Of a stretch of 64,000 bases of DNA, positions 57,907 to 64,000 are shown one piece after another; position 1 is the first letter of the stretch, and each line of letters starts with the position of its first letter. The notes beneath the pieces are model-generated. The model had not been told where the DNA came from, did not search any database, and saw nothing but the letters and a program-made list of their open reading frames with translations. This DNA comes from Kribbella sandramycini (lineage in GTDB: Bacteria; Actinomycetota; Actinomycetes; Propionibacteriales; Kribbellaceae). A program made the position numbers and the translations under genes. The stretch lies in the NCBI RefSeq assembly GCF_013131805.1, contig NZ_JABJRC010000003.1, forward strand, positions 868,001-932,000, in the 5' to 3' direction.

Positions 57907-59660
57907 TTCTTGCTCCTGAGTCCTCGGACGAAGGTGATGACCGCGATGGCGAGAGCGATCGGTATGGCGCGTTGGGCCAGGGAGGCGATTTCGTCGGGTG
58001 CGACGGTCAGCACGAGACCGATGATGACGAGCACCAAGAACGGGACCCAGACGATCGGTTGGTCGAGCCAGGCCCGGATCGTGTCGATCCGGCGGACCTT
58101 GAACCGTGGGATCTGGTCCTTCGGCCGCTCCGGCAGGCGGATGTGCAGCGCAGCAGGGATCGCCGAGTCGAGCAGCGCGACCGCCTGCGCGCCGCGGCGC
58201 CAGAACGTCGGCTCGACCTGCACCTGGTAGCCGTCGTGCCGGATCAACTGCCGGCCGCCGTCGCCGTAGCTGATCATGCCGGCGACCTCGTCGTACGGCG
58301 TGGACGTGCGCCCGTCGGCCGTCTCCCGATGTACGCCGGACGCCCCGACAATCAACGCGGTCTTGGGCTCCGGGTGGATCGGCCGGAACCGCCGGCCGTC
58401 CGTGGGCTTGTCTCCAGCCGGTGGATCGCTCAGCCAGGTCAGCTGCGGGTCGCCGCCAGCTCTTGGATCGACGGACACGAGCAGATCGCGCCAGACCGAC
58501 ATGGCGGCCTCGCGCACGTGTGTCACGGTCACTGCGTCTGTCTCAGCGGCCAGCTCGTCGACGCTGTGCGTCACTGGCGTCCCGAGCAGCGCGTCCCGGG
58601 CGGCCAGGAACGGGAGCCACTGGTGTGCGGGCTGCGTGCCGAACTGACGGATCTGGGCATCGAGGTCGTCGCGCAGCTCGACCGGATCGGGACCGTGGTC
58701 GCGCATCCTGCGAAGTACGCCGATGGACTCGCTGACCGCGGACCGGACCGCCTCCGGGAGCACGTCCATCCCGACGGTCAGCATTGCCCGGTCGGCGTCG
58801 ACCACCTCGTACGACGACCATGCGCTGTAGCCAACGCCGGACTTGTGTCGGAGCCCGCCCTGCAGACCTCGCTCAAAAGCACGCAGCATCGCACCGGCCG
58901 CAGTCGATCGGACGGCCGTGCCGGACAGCGCGATCGCAGCGGGCTGCCCCGCGAAGCCCCCAGGCAGCGGCTGGTCGCACTGGACGGATCGCGCCGGAAC
59001 CATCCGAGGACCCGGCCGCAGCGGCAGCTCGAGCCCGGCGGGCGGCGGCCCCGACAAGGCGAGCACTGCGTTGCCCTGGGCATACGCCCGCGCGGCGAGC
59101 TCACGCAGCCCGTCCGGCTCGGCGGTGTAGAGGCCCAGCTCGTCGTACCCGGCGAGGCCTGGTCCGCGTGCGCCGTACCGCCAGAGCAGGTGGCTGCCCA
59201 CGACACTGCTGCCGCGCCGCGAGCTCTCGGCCCGCAGGACTCGGCGCTCGTGGTCGAGGTCGGAGAAGACCGGATCGCTCAGCCAACGGCAGAGGTCCCG
59301 CAGGTGCGCGACCACGGCGTCAGGCTCACCCTCCACGTCGAACGCGGTGTGCAGCAGGCTGACCTGACCGTTGACAGGCGTCCGGATCGAATGCCGCCCG
59401 TGCAGCGCCAGGTGCTCCAGCAGATGCAGCCAGCCGTGGGCCGGGAGCGGCTCGTCCGCCATGCCGGCCCGGAACCACAGGTTGGCCCGAAGCGTGCCGG
59501 GACCAGGCAACCAGTAGACCGGTACACCGTCCACCTCTGTCGTGCGCAGCTTCTCGCCGCCCATCCGTCCTGCCCCCCAACGCTCGTGAAATACCGGCCA
59601 ATCCTGCCGGATGTCGAGAGTTCGCGGCAGGCATATTTCCCGAGTTGCAGCTTTTGACAT
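57903..59660 (-). CDS. M16-family metallopeptidase with C-terminal membrane helices
   Basis: The 585-residue protein contains the inverse zinc motif HLLEH (His79, Glu82, His83) and a downstream LDHERRVLRAESS segment with the third ligand Glu, as in M16 peptidases. The body has the two-domain M16 layout (about 40-430), followed by two membrane helices (about 535-555 and 558-577). It could be a membrane-tethered processing peptidase. Start may be ATG 59660 or ATG 59564, the latter close to the family start with G-rich sequence upstream. Confidence 0.8.
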   Translation of the reverse strand: MSKAATREICLPRTLDIRQDWPVFHERWGAGRMGGEKLRTTEVDGVPVYWLPGPGTLRANLWFRAGMADEPLPAHGWLHLLEHLALHGRHSIRTPVNGQVSLLHTAFDVEGEPDAVVAHLRDLCRWLSDPVFSDLDHERRVLRAESSRRGSSVVGSHLLWRYGARGPGLAGYDELGLYTAEPDGLRELAARAYAQGNAVLALSGPPPAGLELPLRPGPRMVPARSVQCDQPLPGGFAGQPAAIALSGTAVRSTAAGAMLRAFERGLQGGLRHKSGVGYSAWSSYEVVDADRAMLTVGMDVLPEAVRSAVSESIGVLRRMRDHGPDPVELRDDLDAQIRQFGTQPAHQWLPFLAARDALLGTPVTHSVDELAAETDAVTVTHVREAAMSVWRDLLVSVDPRAGGDPQLTWLSDPPAGDKPTDGRRFRPIHPEPKTALIVGASGVHRETADGRTSTPYDEVAGMISYGDGGRQLIRHDGYQVQVEPTFWRRGAQAVALLDSAIPAALHIRLPERPKDQIPRFKVRRIDTIRAWLDQPIVWVPFLVLVIIGLVLTVAPDEIASLAQRAIPIALAIAVITFVRGLRSKK

Positions 59661-59928
59661 TTGGACTGCACAGGCTCATGCGACGCTGGACCGGGAGGAC
59701 TGCGTCGCGAAGAAGGGTCTCCATATGGCTGTTGGGCTTGGTCACGGCGCGTCGGGAGCGGTGCGTCGTTTCGCCGCCTGGCTCTAGCAGGCCTGCACAG
59801 GAGAACTCCCGGCCGGTCAGCAGGACTTTGAGCCCTGGGAGTGCGAGCTCTACTGAGCGAGCCGCGTCTCGGGCGACAACCCCGGAGGGGTCCGCGGGTC
59901 TGTGGGGTGGGTGTGGTGTGCTGGTGGG
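59661..59928. other. Intergenic region upstream of ThrE-like and M16 genes
   Basis: This 268-bp divergent gap holds no clear gene, palindrome or promoter that I can name; sequence toward 59928 becomes G/T-rich (GGGGTGG runs). Confidence 0.4.
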
Positions 59929-61272
59929 GTGGACGGGTTGAGGGAGCAGCGGGAGGTTTATCGGACGTTGGATTTGGCGTTGCGGGTGGGGGAGGTGTTG
60001 TTGTCGAGTGGGGCTGGGACGGCGGATGCCACGGCGACGATTTTGGGGGTGACGGCGGCTGGGGGGTTGCGGGGGTGTGAGGTGGATATCACCTTTACGT
60101 CGATTGCGATCTCTTATCAGGCATCGCCGGATGCGGCGCCGGAGACGCATATGCGGGTGGTGCGGTATCGGTCGCAGGATTTCAGTCGGTTGAGTGAGGT
60201 GGATCGGCTGGTGCGGCGGTTTGCGCGGGGGGAGGTGACGCGGGACGAGGCGAGTCGGGAGTTGGCTCGGTTGACGTCGGCGGGGCCGCCTTATCCGCGG
60301 TGGACGGCGGTGCTGGCTTGGGGGGTGATGGCTGGTGGGGCGACGTTGTTGCTCGGGGGCGGTTGGCTGATCACGTTGGTGGCGGTGGTGACCGCTGTGG
60401 TGATCGAGTTGAGTAATCGGTGGTTCAATCGGCAGCGGTTGCCGGCGTTCTATCAGCAGGTGGCGGGGGCGTTCGTGGCGACGGCGGTGGCGTTGGTGTT
60501 GTACGCCGTGCATGCGCCGGTGAAGCCTTCGTTGGTGGTTGCCGCGGGCATCATTATGTTGCTGGCCGGGATCGCGTTGACCGGTGCGGTGCAGGATGCG
60601 ATCACGGGGTACTACGTGACGGCGGCCGCGCGCAGCCTGGAGGCCATGCTGCTGACCGGCGGGATCATCGCCGGGGTGAGCCTCGGCCTGGCGATCGGGA
60701 TCAAACTCGGGTTGCACGTCGGTATCGAGGCCCAGACGATCCAGACGGCGAATCTGCCGATCATGACCGGGGCCGGCGCGTTGATGGCGGTCGCGTTCGC
60801 GTATGCGTCGTACGCGCCGTTGCGGTCGCTGATCCCGGTTGCGGTGATCGGCGGCGCCGGGTCGCTGGTGTTCACGTTGATGACGCGGGCCGAGTTCGGG
60901 CCGGCCTGGTCGACCGCGGCGGCGGCGTTCACGATCGGGTTCGGGAGTTACTCGCTCGGACGCCGGTTCGGCGTACCGCCGTTGGTGGTGGTCGTGTCGG
61001 GGACGGTGCCGCTGCTGCCGGGCCTGACCATCTACAAGGGCCTGTACGAGTTCGCCGGCCTCGGCAACCTGATCGGGATCGTCAGCCTGGCCACGGCGGT
61101 CGCGATCTCGATCGCCATCGCGTCCGGCGTCATCCTCGGTGAGTACGTCGCGCAGCCGATCCGCCGCGAGGCCCGCAAACTCGAAGACCGGTTGGCCGGG
61201 CCGCGGCTGGTCGGGCCCCGTCGTCCGATCCGGCGGCGGAGCGGGACCTCCCGCCGGAGCCGCCGTACCTGA
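59929..61272 (+). CDS. ThrE-like threonine/serine exporter
   Basis: The 447-residue protein has a cytoplasmic N-terminal domain (REVYRTLDLALRVGEVLLSSGAGTADATATILGV; DITFTSIAISYQ) and about ten membrane helices from residue 130 on, including GYYVTAAARSLEAMLLTGGIIAGVSLGL and VPLLPGLTIYKGLYE, the pattern of the ThrE/YjjP-YjjB exporter family. It exports threonine and serine using the proton motive force. The start is uncertain: GTG 59929 or TTG 59938. The 5' part uses G/T-ending codons and so has noticeably lower GC3 than its 3' part. Confidence 0.88.
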   Translation: MDGLREQREVYRTLDLALRVGEVLLSSGAGTADATATILGVTAAGGLRGCEVDITFTSIAISYQASPDAAPETHMRVVRYRSQDFSRLSEVDRLVRRFARGEVTRDEASRELARLTSAGPPYPRWTAVLAWGVMAGGATLLLGGGWLITLVAVVTAVVIELSNRWFNRQRLPAFYQQVAGAFVATAVALVLYAVHAPVKPSLVVAAGIIMLLAGIALTGAVQDAITGYYVTAAARSLEAMLLTGGIIAGVSLGLAIGIKLGLHVGIEAQTIQTANLPIMTGAGALMAVAFAYASYAPLRSLIPVAVIGGAGSLVFTLMTRAEFGPAWSTAAAAFTIGFGSYSLGRRFGVPPLVVVVSGTVPLLPGLTIYKGLYEFAGLGNLIGIVSLATAVAISIAIASGVILGEYVAQPIRREARKLEDRLAGPRLVGPRRPIRRRSGTSRRSRRT

Positions 61273-61284
61273 CAGGATGACGGC

Positions 61285-62475
61285 GTGCCGCACCTCACCG
61301 ATGCCGAACGCCGCCGCCGACTCGCCGTCCGCCATGGGCTCGCCCAACCCTTCGCGACGGTGGAGGACGCGACCCGCGCCATGACGGTGCTGCACGCGAC
61401 CGAGTCGGCGTCCGTGCACCTGTCGTTGTGGGCGCGCGTCGCCGGGGTGAGCGTCGACGACGTCGAGCAGGCCCTGTACGCCGATCGCACGCTGATCAAG
61501 CAGATGGCGATGCGCCGCACCCTCTTCGTCTTCCCGCGCGACCTGGTGCCGGCCGCGTGGGGGAGCGCGTCGAAGCGAGTCGCCGTCCAGACCCGAACGC
61601 AGCTGACCAAGATGCTGACGGACGCCGGGATCGCGGACGGCGCCGCCATCCAGACCTGGCTCGACACCGCGGCCGAGCAGGTGACCGAGCTGCTCTCGGA
61701 CGGCGTCGCCCGGACGGCCCGCGAGATCCGCGACCATGTCCCGGCGCTCGACGGCCGGGTCAGCTACGGCGGCGAAGGCACCAAATGGAGCGGCGCGACC
61801 CCAGTCGGCCCGGTCGTCCTGACGCTGCTCGGCGCCGAGGGCCGGCTGATGCGCGCGGCCAACGCCGGCCACTGGCGCCTCAACAAACCTGCCTGGACCA
61901 CCACCGAGCACTGGCTGAAGGACGTCGAGCCGCTCGACGAGACGGCCGGATACACCGAGCTCATCCGCCGCTGGCTCGCCACGTTCGGCCCCGGCACCGA
62001 GGCCGACATCGTCTGGTGGCTAGGTTCGACGAAGACCGCCGTACGCCGAGCCCTCGCCGACCTGAACGCCGTCGAGGTGTCCATCGACAACGGCACCGGC
62101 TGGGTCCTCCCCGGCGATGACGCCGAGACGCCCGAGGTCGAGCCCTGGGCGGCTCTCCTGCCCGCCCTCGACCCGACCGTGATGGGCTGGAAGGAACGCG
62201 ACTTCTACCTCGATCCCGCCGACAAACCGTTCCTCTTCGACACCAACGGCAACGGCGGGACGACGGCCTGGTGGAACGGCCGCATCGTCGGCTGCTGGGT
62301 CCAGGACGCCGACGACCCGGCCGCGCCCGTCCGCCTGATCATCCACGCGGACGTCGACGCCCATGCCCGCAAACTCCTGGACGCCGAAGCGGACCGGCTC
62401 ACCGCCTGGCTCGACGGCGTCCGCATCAGCAATGTCTACGCCTCACCGCAGATGCGCGGTCAACGCCTGCCCTGA
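61285..62475 (+). CDS. Winged-helix DNA-binding protein, AlkZ-like
   Basis: The 396-residue protein belongs to the HTH_42/AlkZ-like group: an N-terminal RRRRLAVRHGLAQPFATVEDATRAMTVLHATESASVHLSLWARV helix pair, a LLFP-like MAMRRTLFVFPRD beta hairpin and a C-terminal AALLPALDPTVMGWKERDFYL segment. AlkZ enzymes unhook DNA crosslinks with a QxQ motif; here the corresponding LHATES segment reads HxT, so glycosylase activity is uncertain. CAGGAT lies 6 nt before GTG 61285, with no ribosome site. Confidence 0.82.
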   Translation: MPHLTDAERRRRLAVRHGLAQPFATVEDATRAMTVLHATESASVHLSLWARVAGVSVDDVEQALYADRTLIKQMAMRRTLFVFPRDLVPAAWGSASKRVAVQTRTQLTKMLTDAGIADGAAIQTWLDTAAEQVTELLSDGVARTAREIRDHVPALDGRVSYGGEGTKWSGATPVGPVVLTLLGAEGRLMRAANAGHWRLNKPAWTTTEHWLKDVEPLDETAGYTELIRRWLATFGPGTEADIVWWLGSTKTAVRRALADLNAVEVSIDNGTGWVLPGDDAETPEVEPWAALLPALDPTVMGWKERDFYLDPADKPFLFDTNGNGGTTAWWNGRIVGCWVQDADDPAAPVRLIIHADVDAHARKLLDAEADRLTAWLDGVRISNVYASPQMRGQRLP

Positions 62476-62476
62476 A

Positions 62477-62900
62477 TCAGCGGGTGAGCTTCGTGCGCAT
62501 CAGGAACACGTTGTACGGATCCCATTGCGACATGGTGAAGTAGAGGTCGGAGCCGGTCGACCACGGGTGCAGGTAGGTCCCGTAGAGCCCTGGGTAGTCG
62601 GTGCCGCGGGCAACGATCTGTGCTGGGCTCCACGAGCCGGTCAGCGACTTCGCCGTCCACAGGACGACGGCCCCGCGCTCCTCGTCGAGGTAAAGCATCA
62701 ACCACTTGCCCAGGTAGGCGTTCCACGGCACGGAGACCTCGGAGATCGGGCCGTTCGCGATCGGCGCCGCCGCCTGCTCCCGGGGTGACCAGCCGCGGCC
62801 GTCCCCCCGGCGCCGCCTCCGCCTCCGCAGCAGCTCGACTTGGCCCTCCAGCCGCGAGCCCGGCGATCAGAACCACGGGCAGAACCACTAGCCAGCGCAT
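62477..62900 (-). pseudogene. DUF4185 gene remnant (deletion plus frameshift)
   Basis: A signal peptide (MRWLVVLPVVLIAGLAAGG, from ATG 62900) is joined within about 30 codons to the C-terminal end of a DUF4185 domain, which is in another frame: GDGRGWSPREQAAAPIANG, VPWNAYLGKWLMLYLDEE, SLTGSWSPAQI and YPGLYGTYLHPW, ending near 62477. The frame change falls at a run of six C (62803-62808). Intact DUF4185 proteins have a few hundred residues, so the middle is missing. The gene is likely dead, or this is a sequencing error on top of a real deletion. Confidence 0.75.
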
Positions 62901-62909
62901 GACGATCCC

Positions 62910-62923
62910 GGAAATCGATTTCC
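62910..62923. promoter_or_regulatory. LacI-type palindrome upstream of the DUF4185 remnant
   Basis: GGAAATCGATTTCC is a perfect 14-bp palindrome with a central CG, the usual form of a LacI-family operator. It lies 10 bp upstream of ATG 62900 on the minus strand. Confidence 0.65.
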
Positions 62924-63180
62924 CGCCACCTTTGGGTCCAGGCGAAGGTGAGGCAATGGCGGAAGGCCGTCGCTAGGGACAGGAGGTAGTCGCCGGATCG
63001 GCGGCCCGGGTGGGGTGTCTCCGGCGTGCGGGTGGATGTATGTACCCGACTACGTCCTGTCGTTCGCGACGTCGACGGTCGCGTGGGGCATGCTGGTGAC
63101 CGCAAGGTGGAGCCGTTAGAGTTACTGACTGGAAACATCGGCTGATCGCCGGGGTGGCCCGGCGGGCTCGGAGGATCGAC

Positions 63181-63579
63181 GTGGCACTGGGTAGGACTTC
63201 TCCACGGGACCTGCCGCTGTTCGCGGATCTGTCCGGACGCGATATCCGGGACATCTTCAAGGCCGGCGAGGAGGTCTCGGTACCGGCCGGCTGGTCGCTG
63301 ATCCTCGAGCAGACGCCGCCGGACGCGGCGTACCTGATCCTCAGCGGGACGGCGGCGGTGCGGGTCAAGGGCGAGGAGATCGCCGAGCTCGGGCCGGGGG
63401 ATATCGCCGGTGAGGTCGGCGTCCGGAAGAACACGTTGCGCACGGCAACCGTCACCGCGAAGTCGCGGCTGCAGCTGCTGCATTTCACCCGGGAGAAGTT
63501 CGCCGACCTGACGAATCGCCTGCCCGCCTTCCGCGACGCCATCGACGCCACCATCGCCGAGCGCCGCGGTGCCAAGTAA
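63181..63579 (+). CDS. Cyclic-nucleotide-binding domain protein
   Basis: The 132-residue protein is almost entirely one cNMP-binding (CRP-like) domain: LPLFADLSGRDIRDIFKAGEEVSVPAGWSLILEQTPPDAAYLILSGTAAV, then GPGDIAGEVGVRKNTLRTATVTAKS, with the phosphate-binding GE-containing loop (GDIAGEVG...RTATV). There is no DNA-binding domain, so it is a stand-alone sensor. GTG 63181 has GGAGGA 6 nt upstream. It overlaps the following adenylate cyclase gene, implying a shared signalling role. Confidence 0.88.
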   Translation: MALGRTSPRDLPLFADLSGRDIRDIFKAGEEVSVPAGWSLILEQTPPDAAYLILSGTAAVRVKGEEIAELGPGDIAGEVGVRKNTLRTATVTAKSRLQLLHFTREKFADLTNRLPAFRDAIDATIAERRGAK

Positions 63580-64000
63580 CGCCGGCGACGACGAGCCGGC
63601 CCCGGCGCCGGATCTGGCCGCCCTGCAAGCGGAGTTCGAGCGCACGCTGCTCGGCGGCGAGCGGAAGTTCACTCGGATCCAGGTGTCCGAGCGAGCAGGT
63701 ATCTCCAGCGCCCGCGCCGAGCGGATGTGGCACGCGCTGGGGTTCGCGACCGTGCCGGACGACGAGATCGCCTTCACCGACGGCGACGTCGAGGCGCTCC
63801 GGCTGGTGGCGGCGCTCGAGGACGACGACTTCATCGACCCGGCCATGGAGTCGTCGCTGGCGCGCAAACTGGGGCAGACCCAGTCGCGCCTGGCGTCCTG
63901 GCAGTCGGCGATGTTCCTGGAGTTCCTGGCCGGGTCGTCGAAGCTGTCGGCCGACGAGGCGATCGAGGTCGCCGGGCTGCTGCTGCCCGCGATGGAGCGG
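63569..64000 (+). CDS. N-terminal part of class III adenylate cyclase (partial)
   Basis: The first 144 residues are visible; the gene runs off the window. From GTG 63569, which overlaps the upstream stop by 11 bp, the sequence is a helical regulatory domain: LAALQAEFERTLLGGERKFTRIQVSERAGISSARAERMWHALGF, then DGDVEALRLVAALEDDDFIDP. This is the arrangement of the N-terminal pH-sensing/regulatory domain found in Rv1264-type cyclases. The catalytic domain should follow beyond 64000. Together with the cNMP-binding protein it forms a cyclase-receptor pair. Confidence 0.78.
   Translation, partial: MPSNAGDDEPAPAPDLAALQAEFERTLLGGERKFTRIQVSERAGISSARAERMWHALGFATVPDDEIAFTDGDVEALRLVAALEDDDFIDPAMESSLARKLGQTQSRLASWQSAMFLEFLAGSSKLSADEAIEVAGLLLPAMER

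Overview
The window is high-GC DNA (roughly 70% by eye) with GTG and TTG starts, a GTP-type PEP carboxykinase, an F420-dependent glucose-6-phosphate dehydrogenase and other F420/FMN-type luciferase-like enzymes, an LCP cell-wall ligase and many TANNNT leaderless-type promoters. This points to a soil actinobacterium. Gene content resembles Kribbella or a close relative in the Nocardioidaceae; the genus is an inference, not something the sequence proves.

Layout. 1-9.2 kb: end of a CadD-like transporter, a DinB-type protein, an erythromycin-esterase-like hydrolase, a large secreted subtilase, a TetR/OsmC divergent pair with its operator, small metabolic and hypothetical genes, and tRNA-Arg(ACG). 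9.3-20.7 kb: three secreted or membrane hypotheticals (one with a kinase N-lobe-like start), PEP carboxykinase, an LLM oxidoreductase, a short tandem repeat, tRNA-Ser(GCT), an LCP protein, a lipoprotein, an esterase and an MBL hydrolase. 20.6-32.7 kb: ordinary accessory metabolism, including a phosphotransferase and DUF72 gene sharing one promoter region, a nitrilase-family hydrolase, fgd, two GNATs, an SDR, a TetR-controlled ABC exporter, and an FMN reductase/LLM pair. 32.7-40.0 kb: a tightly coupled seven-gene minus-strand operon with an M48 peptidase, a VirD4/TraG-like coupling ATPase, a RelA/SpoT-fold protein with a long Glu/Ala/Gln repeat tail, DUF4913 and membrane proteins. This is the most unusual block. 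40.2-48.7 kb: secreted beta-helix protein, TPR protein, aldo/keto reductase, PhoD phosphatase, and a GAF-PAS-GGDEF cyclase. 48.7-52.7 kb: a sugar-catabolic operon (Gfo/Idh/MocA, DUF993, two TIM-barrel isomerases) behind a perfect LacI-type operator. 52.7-56.2 kb: gene-poor GC-rich DNA, then a small accessory island (zinc-ribbon miniprotein, two membrane proteins) ending at a degenerate tRNA-Arg 3' fragment. 56.2-64 kb: VOC protein, M16 peptidase with partner, ThrE-like exporter, winged-helix protein, a broken DUF4185 gene, and a cNMP-binding protein followed by the start of a class III adenylate cyclase.

Two things stand out across the window. First, four short palindromic elements (5481, 21000, 25732, 29842) share related 20-bp terminal inverted repeats and fall into two length classes, 85 and 95 bp. 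They sit at gene 3' ends and look like a MITE/REP family. Second, the VirD4/M48/RelA-like operon has no relaxase or VirB4 in view and may be a dedicated secretion or effector locus. No CRISPR array, rRNA, insertion sequence or complete prophage was seen.
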